A stretch of DNA of 64,000 nt, from the NCBI GenBank assembly GCA_039810245.1, contig JBDHWQ010000002.1, positions 124,001-188,000 of the forward strand, given 5' to 3'. The position numbers and the translations under genes were made by a program. This document shows positions 26,066 to 35,022 of this stretch, one piece after another (within the stretch, counting starts at the first letter, position 1; each line of letters starts with the position of its first letter). The notes beneath the pieces are model-generated. The model saw only the letters and a program-made list of their open reading frames with translations, did no database searches and was not told the DNA's origin. This DNA comes from CALDSL01 sp039810245. GTDB taxonomy: Bacteria; Chloroflexota; Anaerolineae; Anaerolineales; Anaerolineaceae.

Positions 26066-26216
26066 AGACAGTCTTGCCCTCAATCTCCCTGCCCACTGGC
26101 GGCAAGGATCACGAGATGGCGATACCGGTAAGCCATGCTGTTTTTTCGATAATCGAACACTTGTTTTGAATTATACTTGGTTTATTCCGCGCCACCAACA
26201 CACTTTGGAGGAATTG

Positions 26217-27521
26217 ATGAACGCTTCATCGCGTCACCGCTGGTTTGTGGTTGCTGTCTTTTTCTTCTTCATGCTGCTGCATCAATCGGATAAACTGCTG
26301 ATCGGCCCGCTGACCACGGACATCATGCGCACATATAACATCACCCAGACGCAAATGGGGGCGGTGTTTACCGGCGCGCTGATCGTTGGCGCGGTATTTT
26401 ACCCGCTGTGGGGCTACCTGTACGATCGTTACGCGCGCGCCAGGCTGCTGGCGCTGGCCTCACTGATCTGGGGCGCCACTACCTGGTTGAGCGCTATTGC
26501 GCCGACCTACCCGGCATTCCTGGCCACGCGTGCCTCGACAGGCGTAGATGACTCGAGCTACCCGGGGCTGTACAGCCTGATTTCTGACTACTTCGGCCCA
26601 GGAGTGCGCGGCAAGATCTACGGCCTGCTGCAGCTCACCATGCCCCTGGGCTACCTGATGGGCATGTTCCTGGCAATCTTGCTGGGCGGGTCGATTGGCT
26701 GGCGCTCGGTGTTTTACATCACCGGGTCACTGGGTTTGGTGCTGGCTGTTCTGATCTTCTTTGGCGTGAAAGAAGCGCCGCGCGGTAAGAGCGAGCCGGA
26801 AATGGCCGGTCTGGAGCAGGTGGGGGTTTACAAGTTTGACTGGAAAATCGCGCGCGGGCTGTTGAAGAAGCGCACCCTGCTGCTGATCATCACCCAGGGT
26901 TTCTTTGGCGTCTTCCCGTGGAACGTGATCACGTACTGGTTCTTCGCCTACCTGGAGAAAGAACGCGGTTATGAGCAAAGCTCTATCCTGATGACCATGG
27001 TGCCGGCGGTGCTGATCCTGGCGGCGGGCTATCCGATCGGCGGAGCGTTGGGCGACTATTTCTTCAAGCGCACGCCGCGTGGCCGGGTGTATGTAGCAAC
27101 ATTTGGGGTGATCGTGGGGGCGATCCTGCTGTTCTTCACCATGCAGGTGCCGCTGGCCAACCAGACGCTGTTTATGATCCTGCTGTGCTGCACGGCAGTG
27201 TTTATCCCCTTTGCCGCGTCGAATGTGATCTCAACCGTATATGACATCACCCTGCCGGAAGTGCGCAGTACAGCCCTGGCGGTAGAAAACTTCATCGAAT
27301 CGGGCGGCGCAGCGCTGGCACCGCTGATCGCGGGCATCATCGCGGACGCCTCATCGCTGCGCACGGCCATCCTCGTGATCTGCCTGGCAGCATGGGCCGT
27401 GTGCGCGGTGTTCTTCCTGGTCACCAGCCGGTTCGTAGAGCACGACGTACATGTCCTGCGCGGACAGATGTGCGAGCGCGCGCAGATCGAGCAGGCACGG
27501 CAAGCGGAAGCGAACTCATGA
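26217..27521 (+). CDS. MFS transporter
   Basis: A 434-residue major facilitator with 12 predicted membrane helices. After an N-terminal SRHRWFVVAVFF helix comes the loop 2-3 signature as GYLYDRYARARLLALASLIWG near residue 70, a GVDDSSYPGLYSLISDYF helix 5 region of the sialate/hexuronate carrier type, and the central cytoplasmic loop near residues 185-225. GGAGG precedes the ATG at 26217. It overlaps the prepilin peptidase start by four bases. The substrate is not clear; organic anions are common for this branch. Confidence 0.83.
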   Translation: MNASSRHRWFVVAVFFFFMLLHQSDKLLIGPLTTDIMRTYNITQTQMGAVFTGALIVGAVFYPLWGYLYDRYARARLLALASLIWGATTWLSAIAPTYPAFLATRASTGVDDSSYPGLYSLISDYFGPGVRGKIYGLLQLTMPLGYLMGMFLAILLGGSIGWRSVFYITGSLGLVLAVLIFFGVKEAPRGKSEPEMAGLEQVGVYKFDWKIARGLLKKRTLLLIITQGFFGVFPWNVITYWFFAYLEKERGYEQSSILMTMVPAVLILAAGYPIGGALGDYFFKRTPRGRVYVATFGVIVGAILLFFTMQVPLANQTLFMILLCCTAVFIPFAASNVISTVYDITLPEVRSTALAVENFIESGGAALAPLIAGIIADASSLRTAILVICLAAWAVCAVFFLVTSRFVEHDVHVLRGQMCERAQIEQARQAEANS

Positions 27522-28282
27522 TGACGTATGTGCTGCTGGCAACCGGTGGGCTGCTGCTCGGCGTGCTGGTGAACTACCTGGCGGATGTGCTGCCGCACCG
27601 CCGGCGGCTTCAAGGCCCGGTATGCGCATTCTGCGGTACGGATATCGGTTGGCGCGCCTATCTGACGTTTCAGCCCTGCGTGCAGTGTGGCAAAGGCCGG
27701 CGCGCGCGGCACAGACTGGCGCCGCTGCTGGGCATGCTGGCACTCCCGCTGCTGTGGTACGCCAACCCGTTGTCCCTGCCGCTGGAGCTGCCGTATTGGA
27801 TGGCGGTACTGCTGCTGGCCTTTTTCGCAGTCGTGGCGATTATTGACCTGGAATACCACGCTATCCTGACTGAAATGAGCATCCTGGGGGCACTGCTGGG
27901 GCTGGTGGCCGGGCTGCTGCGCAATCCGTGGCAGGAAACGCTGGCCGGGGGCGCGGCCGGGTTTGGCATTATGCTGCTGCTGTACCTGTTTGGGCGCATG
28001 TTCGGCGGCTGGCTGGCCAGGCGGCGTGGGGTGACGCTGGAAGACACTGAGGCGCTGGGCTTTGGTGACGTCAACCTGGGCGGCATCATTGGGCTGGTGA
28101 TGGGCTGGCCGGCGGTAATTGCCAGCCTGTTCCTGGCAATCGTGCTGGGCGGCGTCACCGGGCTGCTGGTGGTGCTGGCGCGTGCTTTAAGCCGGCGCTA
28201 TGAGGCGGGTATGTTTATGCCCTACGCGCCGTTTCTAATCCTCGGAGCTATCCTGCTGTTGTACCTGCCGTGGGGTGGGTAG
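27518..28282 (+). CDS. Prepilin peptidase (A24 family, PilD-like)
   Basis: A 254-residue membrane aspartic protease that cleaves (and in full forms methylates) type IV prepilins. The N-terminal domain has the paired zinc cysteines CAFC near residue 33 and CVQC near residue 53. The two catalytic aspartates are seen as AIIDLEYH near residue 108 and GFGDVNLGG near residue 185. About seven membrane segments. ATG overlaps the MFS stop (ATGA). Its 3' end runs 48 bases into the convergent ttcA-like gene. No pilin genes lie in the window. Confidence 0.85.
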   Translation: MMTYVLLATGGLLLGVLVNYLADVLPHRRRLQGPVCAFCGTDIGWRAYLTFQPCVQCGKGRRARHRLAPLLGMLALPLLWYANPLSLPLELPYWMAVLLLAFFAVVAIIDLEYHAILTEMSILGALLGLVAGLLRNPWQETLAGGAAGFGIMLLLYLFGRMFGGWLARRRGVTLEDTEALGFGDVNLGGIIGLVMGWPAVIASLFLAIVLGGVTGLLVVLARALSRRYEAGMFMPYAPFLILGAILLLYLPWGG

Positions 28283-28999
28283 GGCGGGGCTGGTGTATTT
28301 CAGTCCTGCGCGCAGCAGGTTGACGCGCGCATCTTTGGCATACCGCTCGGCATCGCGGATCAATTCGGCCACACGCTTGCGGCGCGAAACGTCGGCGCGC
28401 GGGCAGAGTGGGGGTGGGTCCGGGAAAGCGCAGGCGCGGGCGTAACGGCGCAGGTCTTTTTCCGCAAGGTAACACAGTGGGCGGATGAGGCGCAGCGCGC
28501 CATCAAAGTAACTGCGGGCCGGGGCCATGGTTTCGGCCACACCATGATACAGCAGGTTGAGCAGGGTGGTCTGCGCCAGGTCGTCGGCATGATGGCCGAA
28601 GGCCACAGCGGCGCAGCCTTCGGCGCGCGCGGCCTCGAACAGTATACGGCGGCGGTTCCAGGTGCAGCGGCGGCAATCCAGCGGCAGCGGCTCGCCTTCC
28701 GGCAGGGCCAACGGGCGCACGAGGAAGGGAATGCCGCTACGCTCCAGCCAATCCAGCAGCGGCGGGTGTACGGCGCTCCAGGGGCCTGTGCCATCGCCGT
28801 TGACGTGGATAGCGAGCAGATCGTACGCCTCCGAGGCAGTCTTGCGACGCAGGTCAAGCAGGCGCAGCAGGCTGAGGCTGTCCTTACCCCCGGAAACGGC
28901 CACTGCAATGCGCTCGCCAGCGCGGATCATGGCATAGTCGCGGATGGCGCGGTTTACATCTTTCAGCAGCCAGAACGCCTGGCGGTCGATATCGGTCAT
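28235..28999 (-). CDS. TtcA-like tRNA 2-thiocytidine synthetase (PP-loop ATPase)
   Basis: A 254-residue N-type ATP pyrophosphatase that activates tRNA cytidine-32 for thiolation. The PP-loop AVSGGKDSLSLL is near residue 33; the paired cysteines CRRC are near residue 112 and a third cysteine is in PPLCPRAD near residue 198, the pattern for the [4Fe-4S] cluster in TtcA. GHHADDLAQTTLLNLLYHG near residue 133 is the family helix. It is shorter than E. coli TtcA (311 residues), so a TtuA-like or CTU1-like role is an alternative. The last 16 codons overlap the prepilin peptidase gene on the other strand. Confidence 0.78.
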   Translation of the reverse strand: MTDIDRQAFWLLKDVNRAIRDYAMIRAGERIAVAVSGGKDSLSLLRLLDLRRKTASEAYDLLAIHVNGDGTGPWSAVHPPLLDWLERSGIPFLVRPLALPEGEPLPLDCRRCTWNRRRILFEAARAEGCAAVAFGHHADDLAQTTLLNLLYHGVAETMAPARSYFDGALRLIRPLCYLAEKDLRRYARACAFPDPPPLCPRADVSRRKRVAELIRDAERYAKDARVNLLRAGLKYTSPALPTPRQVQQQDSSED

Positions 29000-29485
29000 C
29001 GTTGCAGTCCTGGGTAGGAATTATACCCGTCAAAGCCATCTCACCGATCATTCGTTCCGATTCGTTTTTCGGCCGATTTTTGGGGAACGTTTCGTTTTTG
29101 ATAACGAATATCCATAGATGGACCGATATTTTGAAATGAATACATGGTAATTTACATAATGCTTGGGGCGATACCGGTTATAAGATTCAGTCATATACGC
29201 ATCGTACAAGCATTCATAGGCTGATCCATACGAATGAATCCAGGCAGTACGATCTCAAAACGTTGCAGCCCCGATAGGGGAGCAGGCCGTGCGCGTACGA
29301 CGACGCCCAATGATCGCAGCCTAACCAGGGAACTTTGTCGTGCAAAATCGCTTGCAAGCCATCAGAAAAGCCACGTGGGGAAATTGGCTCTTGCAATGGG
29401 TGGGGGAGATGGCTATAATGAAATCAAGTCTATGTTTCGTATAAGTACGATTGTGCGAAGCATTAGCCTGGAGGATAAACCGACC
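29000..29485. other. 486-base intergenic stretch upstream of recombinase
   Basis: The first 200 bases are AT-rich and contain two near-copies of a TTCGTTTTT motif (around 29060 and 29085) but no gene. The rest is mixed, with a short GC hairpin-like patch (CCCCGATAGGGG near 29270) and the recombinase promoter at 29391-29419. No tRNA or att-like duplication was recognised by eye. Confidence 0.5.
29391..29419 (+). promoter_or_regulatory. Sigma-70-type promoter for the tyrosine recombinase
   Basis: TTGCAA and TATAAT are separated by exactly 17 bases; the -10 box ends 66 bases before the recombinase ATG. Confidence 0.65.
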
Positions 29486-30466
29486 ATGAAGCGCCCCACC
29501 ACAATCCATGATGCCATAGATAATTATATCGCGCTGGTGCAGACAGCGCGCAGCGAAAAAACCGCTGCGACCTACCAGAATGCCCTGCGCGAATTTTGTA
29601 ACACGCTGCGCGCGCACAAGCTGGACCCTACCAAGCACTCCCCCACCGATTTAAGCGAAAACTCGGTAGCCTGGTTCCTGGCGGCGCTAAAGACGTACGC
29701 GCCAGCTACCGAGCGGCTGTACCTGAGCGCCGTTTCTGGATTCTTCGATTACCTGGCCAGCGAAGCCCTGGCTGAGCTGAATTTGCCGCGCATCCGGCTG
29801 CTGATCCGCCAGCGCGCGCGCCGGCCTGGCCAGCGACTGCCACAGTTCCCCAAAGATTCGATAGAAACTGTGGTAAATGCTATTATTAATCATATGATTA
29901 AACCCGACGACAACCCGGCGGAGAAGCTGCGGCTGTATCGCGACCGCGCTTTTCTGGTGACACTGGCCGACACCGGACTGCGCGTGCACGAAGCCTGCAA
30001 GCTGCGGCGTGGCGACGTGGACTGGAACGAAGGCCAGGCGCTGGTGATTGGCAAGGGCAACAAGCAGGCGGTAGTACGCTTCTCCACGCGCTCGCTGCGC
30101 GTGCTCAAGGAGTACCTCAACGCGCGCGCTGCCCTGGACGGCGCCACCGGCAAACCGCTGACCGCCCTGCCCCTCTTCGCCCGGCACGATAAAGGCGCGG
30201 GGAAACAGATCAGTGCCATCAGTACGCGTACCGGCGAGAATATCGTCACCGAGCGCGTGCGCCAGATTTTGGGCGAAGACGCAGTGGGAACCATCACCCC
30301 GCACTCCTTCCGACATTACTTCGTCACGCGCGTGCTGCAGGGCTCAGGCAATTTGAAATTGGCGCAGGAGTTGGCGCGGCACACGAATATCTCCGTCACG
30401 CAGCGCTACGCGCACCTATCAGATGATGAACTGGATCGCGGGTATGGGGAGATCTTTGATGCGTGA
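29486..30466 (+). CDS. Tyrosine recombinase/integrase (XerC/D-like)
   Basis: A 326-residue site-specific recombinase. Residues 1-100 form the SAM-like core-binding domain (AIDNYIALVQTARSEKTAATYQNAL). Catalytic residues are visible: Arg in DTGLRVHEACKL near residue 170, His-x-x-Arg in HSFRHYF near residue 274, and Tyr in VTQRYAHLSDDE near residue 306. The ATG at 29486 follows GGAGG. It could be a chromosomal Xer protein or an element integrase; the AT-richer, accessory-type genes that follow favour the second. Confidence 0.85.
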   Translation: MKRPTTIHDAIDNYIALVQTARSEKTAATYQNALREFCNTLRAHKLDPTKHSPTDLSENSVAWFLAALKTYAPATERLYLSAVSGFFDYLASEALAELNLPRIRLLIRQRARRPGQRLPQFPKDSIETVVNAIINHMIKPDDNPAEKLRLYRDRAFLVTLADTGLRVHEACKLRRGDVDWNEGQALVIGKGNKQAVVRFSTRSLRVLKEYLNARAALDGATGKPLTALPLFARHDKGAGKQISAISTRTGENIVTERVRQILGEDAVGTITPHSFRHYFVTRVLQGSGNLKLAQELARHTNISVTQRYAHLSDDELDRGYGEIFDA

Positions 30467-30540
30467 ATGATTGAAATCAGAATGAACTCGTGCAATAATC
30501 GAAATATAGGTATTTTTCCGGCGGTTGATATTTAGACACT

Positions 30541-30852
30541 GTGATCCAGGCTATTCGGAAGTTATCCGATGTGAGGCGGCAATGGATCCAAATCGCAGTA
30601 CACCTGCTGGAGGGAGACCTGATCATACAACTGGTCTTGCATCCAGCGATGAACTGGTACATCCTGCTGAAGCCTCTCGCAATTGTTGCAATGGTCATTT
30701 TTATGTATTTGGGCGCATTTTCCATTTGCGTGACAAATATCATGGGTCTCCCCGGCGCCGCTTATGGCTTGATCACTTCATACGCATTCATCCGCATGAT
30801 CAGGGATAAAGAAAAAGACTTAGAATTTGTCAGTCAGCGAATGCCAATATAG
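30541..30852 (+). CDS. Hypothetical small membrane protein
   Basis: A 103-residue reading frame from a GTG, with one or two hydrophobic helices (WYILLKPLAIVAMVIFMYLG and IMGLPGAAYGLITSYAFI) and a charged tail. No SD box is seen, and no family is recognised. The hydrophobic pattern is more protein-like than the opposite-strand frame. Sits in the AT-rich part after the recombinase. Confidence 0.4.
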   Translation: MIQAIRKLSDVRRQWIQIAVHLLEGDLIIQLVLHPAMNWYILLKPLAIVAMVIFMYLGAFSICVTNIMGLPGAAYGLITSYAFIRMIRDKEKDLEFVSQRMPI

Positions 30853-30883
30853 ATCGATTGCATAAACCGCCAGCGAGGAGAGA

Positions 30884-31237
30884 CTACTCTTTCCGCAGGA
30901 TCTTCTCCATTGGGCGCCCCTTTGCCAGCTCATCGATAAGCTTGTCCAGGTAACGAATGCCCTGCATGGTTGGGTCTTCGATATCTTCCACGCGGACACC
31001 ACAAACGACTCCCTTTATCGAAGCACGAAACGGGTTCATTTGCGGCGCTTGCGCAAGAAATGTCTCTATGTCGGTTTGGCTTTCGATGTGCGCATCTAAA
31101 GCTTCCTGACTATACCCGGTCAGCCAACGGATAATTTCGTCGACTTCGGCTTTCGTGTGCCCTTTTCGCTGCGCCTTGGCAATGTACTCCGGATACACTC
31201 TCGCGAAACTCATTTTGAAGATTCGATGTGTTATCAT
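30884..31237 (-). CDS. DUF2200 family protein
   Basis: A 117-residue protein that matches DUF2200 along its whole length: HRIFKMSFARVYPEYI at the N-terminus, GHTKAEVDEIIRWLTGY near residue 29, and IRYLDKLIDELAKGRPMEKILR at the end. The family is widespread and mobile, of unknown function. Lower GC than the core genes. Overlaps nothing and is read alone on this strand. Confidence 0.78.
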   Translation of the reverse strand: MITHRIFKMSFARVYPEYIAKAQRKGHTKAEVDEIIRWLTGYSQEALDAHIESQTDIETFLAQAPQMNPFRASIKGVVCGVRVEDIEDPTMQGIRYLDKLIDELAKGRPMEKILRKE

Positions 31238-31367
31238 GTCGAAAATTTTAACCTGTATCGGTGGTTGTTATTAACGTGATATACAACCTTTGAGCTTCAA
31301 CCGATAATTGATACCAGAATTTTGCAGTTTCCCGAATAAATTTTCGATTAAGCCGGTCGATTAAATT

Positions 31368-32633
31368 TTAGTGTTTGCCATTTTTCGACCTTACCAGGCA
31401 GGCAGCGATTACACTGGCGCTCTTTTCGGCACCATTTTCAGCAGCGATATCTTTCGCTAATGCTTTTGCATTGGCAATAATTCTATCCTGGAGGGCATAC
31501 TGGATGGCATCGGCAAATTTTTCAGGGCTGATCTGCCGTATCGGGACCGGTTTCGCCCCAACGTTTATTTCATATGTTCTTTGCGCCCAAGCATATTGAT
31601 CTAAGGCAAATGGCATAATCGCGCATGGCACCCCCGCCCTCAAACCCGCTGCTGTGGTTCCCGCGCCACCGTGATGGCATACCACAGCAACACGGGGAAA
31701 AAGCCACGAATGCGGGATGTTATCGACTGTGTAGATGGTATCGGGGGCATTTGGAATCTTCCCCATGCCGCTGATTATGGCGCGCTTCCCGATGCGGCTC
31801 AGGCCAGCTATGATGTCCTCCGGGATTTTTTTCGCTTCAACCTGGTCAAACATGCTGCCAAAGCCAATATAAACCGGCTTCTCGCCGCCGTTTAGAAATG
31901 CCACCAGTTCTGGTGATGGTTCGAAGTCATCTGGCTCATCTAGATACAAGTAGCCGTGTTGATGAATATGTTCGTTCCAATCTCTTGGTCGTGGAAAGAC
32001 AAAGTTGCTGCAAGAAACAATAGCAGGGTGTCGCTCATCTTTGTGACGTTCAAAAGGAACACCAAAATGGTCGGGAAGTTTGCCAAAATGCGCTTTCCAG
32101 AAAGGTTTGAGTGAGGCTTCAGAGGCCGTCCAGAGCATCAACTGCAGCATCGAATAACTCAGGACATTAATGGGTGGAGTTTGCTTAACCTTTCCATACA
32201 GAATGACGGATAACCGCTCTCTGGTTTTATTTAGTGGGAACGGTGAAGCAAGAACCGAAGGGATGCCCATTTTTTCTGCCGCAAAGTATCCAACGGTAAC
32301 CCCCGGGTGGTAGACAACCATTTCGCTGCCTTCACATGCGGAATAAAAGTGGTGCACCATATGGATGCCATATTTTTTCATTTTCTGAAAGCTGAAAAAC
32401 ATTTTGATGGGGTTATCCGCTTGTTGGGCTTCCCGAATCATATTCTTGTTCACATTTAGCGATTCAAAATCAACATCGACGGAGTAAAAGTCAATTCCAT
32501 AGCTGCGCACAAGACTTTCATGATTCCTGGTAATGGCAATGCGCACTTCCTTGCCCAACTTCTTTAACGCAACAGCAAGCGCCAGGTAGGGCTGCACATC
32601 ACCACGCGAACCGGCGCATAAAATTGTGATCAT
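31368..32633 (-). CDS. UGT/MGT-type glycosyltransferase (GT1, sterol glucosyltransferase-like)
   Basis: A 421-residue GT-B enzyme. The N-terminus ITILCAGSRGDVQPYLALAVALKKLG is the glycosyltransferase family 28/1 acceptor start, and the donor-sugar signature is VVCHHGGAGTTAAGLRAGVP near residue 330, with FALDQYAWAQR after it. This set is close to UDP-glucose:sterol glucosyltransferases and macrolide glycosyltransferases; the acceptor is unknown. The ATG at 32633 follows GGAGAAAG; the reading frame extends further up without a box. AT-rich codon use differs from the flanking core genes. Divergent from a TetR regulator at 32750, which is the likely controller. Confidence 0.83.
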   Translation of the reverse strand: MITILCAGSRGDVQPYLALAVALKKLGKEVRIAITRNHESLVRSYGIDFYSVDVDFESLNVNKNMIREAQQADNPIKMFFSFQKMKKYGIHMVHHFYSACEGSEMVVYHPGVTVGYFAAEKMGIPSVLASPFPLNKTRERLSVILYGKVKQTPPINVLSYSMLQLMLWTASEASLKPFWKAHFGKLPDHFGVPFERHKDERHPAIVSCSNFVFPRPRDWNEHIHQHGYLYLDEPDDFEPSPELVAFLNGGEKPVYIGFGSMFDQVEAKKIPEDIIAGLSRIGKRAIISGMGKIPNAPDTIYTVDNIPHSWLFPRVAVVCHHGGAGTTAAGLRAGVPCAIMPFALDQYAWAQRTYEINVGAKPVPIRQISPEKFADAIQYALQDRIIANAKALAKDIAAENGAEKSASVIAACLVRSKNGKH

Positions 32634-32749
32634 TTGATCTTTCTCCGATAGATTTAATAATCCAACACCATGCTGTACAATCATAACAAGGAGATGGTGA
32701 AGCATCAACCGACAATACTTCCAATTATGGTGGAAAAAAAGAAAATTCG

Positions 32750-33334
32750 ATGCACAAGCAGTCGGAGATAAGCGAGCGAACCAGGCAAAATTTCATCGAT
32801 GCGTTTTGGTCATTGTATACGACCAGACGCATTGAAAAGATTACCGTCAGAGAAATCACCACCAATGCGGGCTACGACCGTGGAACATTTTATGAATATT
32901 TTCGCGATGTGTATGATGTGCTGGCGCAAATTGAAGCCCGAGCACTGCCTTCGTTTGAAGAACTTCCTCCAATAATAGACGCGGGTGAAGTCTCGCCGGT
33001 GTTTGTAGCATCTTTTTTATCGCTGTACCGGGAAAAGTTTCAAGTATACGATGTATTGCTAGGAGATAACGGCGACCCTGCCTTCCAGCGGAAGTTGAAA
33101 AACAGTATTAAATCTACGCTTTTAGAAATCCTGTCAAAAAAGGAAAGTATCAATATTATTGAAGTTGACCTGATGCTCGAATATATTCTTTCTGGGTTAA
33201 TCGGAATTCTGATCTATGCGTTCCAGAACAGGCAAAACATGCCTGAAGAACAGCTCATCTCAATGATTTACACCCTCCTGCAAGGTGATATTTCCCATAG
33301 GTTACAAGTGCCCGCGTCCACAATTCGTAATTGA
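32750..33334 (+). CDS. TetR/AcrR family transcriptional regulator
   Basis: A 194-residue regulator. Residues about 10-55 are the helix-turn-helix domain (TRQNFIDAFWSLYTTRRIEKITVREIT, then AGYDRGTFYEYFRDVYDVLAQIE). The C-terminal ligand domain is of the TetR_C_8 kind. It is divergent from the glycosyltransferase with 116 bases between starts, so it probably represses that gene and itself. AT-rich like its neighbour. Confidence 0.83.
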   Translation: MHKQSEISERTRQNFIDAFWSLYTTRRIEKITVREITTNAGYDRGTFYEYFRDVYDVLAQIEARALPSFEELPPIIDAGEVSPVFVASFLSLYREKFQVYDVLLGDNGDPAFQRKLKNSIKSTLLEILSKKESINIIEVDLMLEYILSGLIGILIYAFQNRQNMPEEQLISMIYTLLQGDISHRLQVPASTIRN

Positions 33335-33378
33335 TTACTGGACTATCGCTGAATTGACTGATCTTCAGAGGAAGCCGA

Positions 33379-34566
33379 ATGCAGAAATCAAAGCTGTACC
33401 AAGCAGCCCAGACTAACCGGCCACTACTCCTCAAGGTTGGCCTGGCATTGATCATCTTTCTCATGGCGATCGCCACCCGGGCGCACCTGGCGGCGACAGG
33501 GAGGATCGAATACGACGAGAAGGACTACGCCAAAGCCGCGGTGTTGTATGCCAACGATCTCCAAAACGGGGATTGGCGCGCAATTATCCACGAAGATTTC
33601 AACTACGAACATCCAACCTTCAATAAATTGGTTTACGCGCTGGCGCTGCTGCCGGATGCTCCCCGGCAGCCGTTCGACCTGTCGATGCATTTTTCGGTGA
33701 GCAAAGTCAAACCGCAGGTGGAGGTGATCGCCATGCGGTGGGTATCGGTCATTTTTGGCAGCCTGACCGTGCTATTTCTGGCGCTGGCGAACCCGCTGGC
33801 CGGCCTGTTCCTGGCGTTGCATACCTTCGCGATCAAATACACCAGCGTAATCTACCTGGAAGCGCTGCCGCTACTCGCAGCGTTGATTGCGCTGCAAGCT
33901 TTTGTGAGGTTCCAAAAATGCGGAGCTGGAAAAACGCGCGCCGGGTGGCTGGCGCTCTCGGCGGTGGCATTGGGCATCGCCGCGGCTTCCAAGTATATGT
34001 ATGCCGTGATCGGTATCGTGATTGTGCTGTACAGCGGCAATTGTATGATCCGCAGCCGGCGGCCGGCGTTGCACTGGCTCGCGATGTGGGGTGTCCTGTC
34101 GCTGCTAGTATTCTGGGCGGCTGACCCATACCTTTGGGCCGATCCGGCTCAACGGCTTGCAGACTCGATCCGGTTCAATATCGAATTTTCGCAGGGGCCG
34201 GCGGTGAAGTACACGGCTTACCCGACCTGGCAGCCGGTGCTGTGGCTGTGGAAATCCATTCCGCAGCAAACATATCGGTTCGATCCGTTTTTCTTGCAGC
34301 CAGAGGATTTCTGGATCACCATCGACACCTGGATCTTCGTTCTTGCGGTAATCGGCCTGCCGCTTACCGCGAAACGCGCACCGGAATATTTTCTCTGGTT
34401 GGTGGCCGGTATGGCTTTCCTGCTGCTGTGGAGCACCAAATGGCCCCAATACGTGCTGTTCGTACTGCCACCCCTCTGCGTAACAGCCGCGTATGGGGTG
34501 CAAACACCATTCTGGCTATGGAAGAAGCGAACCTGGTCTCGATCTATAATAGAAGAGAAGCATTGA
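33379..34566 (+). CDS. Membrane glycosyltransferase (GT39/ArnT-PMT-like)
   Basis: A 395-residue integral membrane protein with about nine helices. After the first helix (LLLKVGLALIIFLMAIATRA) comes RIEYDEKDYAKAAVLYAND near residue 50; this DE-type pair in the first outer loop is the catalytic pattern of GT-C enzymes that use lipid-linked sugars. HEDFNYEHPTFNKL near residue 73 resembles the PMT/ArnT second motif. GAGGAAG precedes the ATG. GC-rich again, unlike the regulator before it. Acceptor unknown. Confidence 0.72.
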   Translation: MQKSKLYQAAQTNRPLLLKVGLALIIFLMAIATRAHLAATGRIEYDEKDYAKAAVLYANDLQNGDWRAIIHEDFNYEHPTFNKLVYALALLPDAPRQPFDLSMHFSVSKVKPQVEVIAMRWVSVIFGSLTVLFLALANPLAGLFLALHTFAIKYTSVIYLEALPLLAALIALQAFVRFQKCGAGKTRAGWLALSAVALGIAAASKYMYAVIGIVIVLYSGNCMIRSRRPALHWLAMWGVLSLLVFWAADPYLWADPAQRLADSIRFNIEFSQGPAVKYTAYPTWQPVLWLWKSIPQQTYRFDPFFLQPEDFWITIDTWIFVLAVIGLPLTAKRAPEYFLWLVAGMAFLLLWSTKWPQYVLFVLPPLCVTAAYGVQTPFWLWKKRTWSRSIIEEKH

Positions 34567-34596
34567 CCATCATTATTGGAAATCTAGAGGTGTAAG

Positions 34597-35022
34597 ATGC
34601 CCGAAACTATCGTCTTTTCTGTCGAATTTCCTGTCTCGCCCGAACGGGTGTACCGCGCGTGGCTGGATTCATATGAGCACAGTCAGTTTACCGGCAAGCC
34701 GGCGCAAATCAGCGGGACGCCGGGGGAAGCGTACACCAGCCTGGATGCCAGCGTGCGCGGTGAGATCGTCAGCGCGTCGCCGTTTGACCATATCGTGCAG
34801 ACATTTACGATGAGCGACTTTCCCGAGGGCGTGGAGGCGTCACAGGTGGATTTGCGATTGGAGGCAACCTGCAATGGCAGCCTGCTGACGCTGCGGCAGA
34901 CCGGCATCCCGGATGGATTCTCGCACCGCGTGATGGACACCTGGGAAAATGCCTACCTGCGGCCGCTGAAAGCTTACTTTGACGAGATCGTCGGCGACTA
35001 CGTAGCCGACATGGATGGCTGA
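34597..35022 (+). CDS. SRPBCC (AHSA1-like) domain protein
   Basis: A 141-residue START-like protein: FSVEFPVSPERVYRAWLDSYEHSQFTGKPAQI at the N-terminus is the AHSA1 start, and WENAYLRPLKAYFDEI forms the long C-terminal helix. Such proteins bind hydrophobic ligands or Hsp90. The 3' end overlaps the end of the tetR remnant by about 25 bases. GAGG precedes the ATG. Confidence 0.78.
   Translation: MPETIVFSVEFPVSPERVYRAWLDSYEHSQFTGKPAQISGTPGEAYTSLDASVRGEIVSASPFDHIVQTFTMSDFPEGVEASQVDLRLEATCNGSLLTLRQTGIPDGFSHRVMDTWENAYLRPLKAYFDEIVGDYVADMDG

Noticed and set aside
29000..29485. A tRNA or structured RNA as an attachment site for the recombinase
   Set aside because: I could not fold a cloverleaf or find a repeated segment by eye; a covariance-model scan would be needed to claim one.
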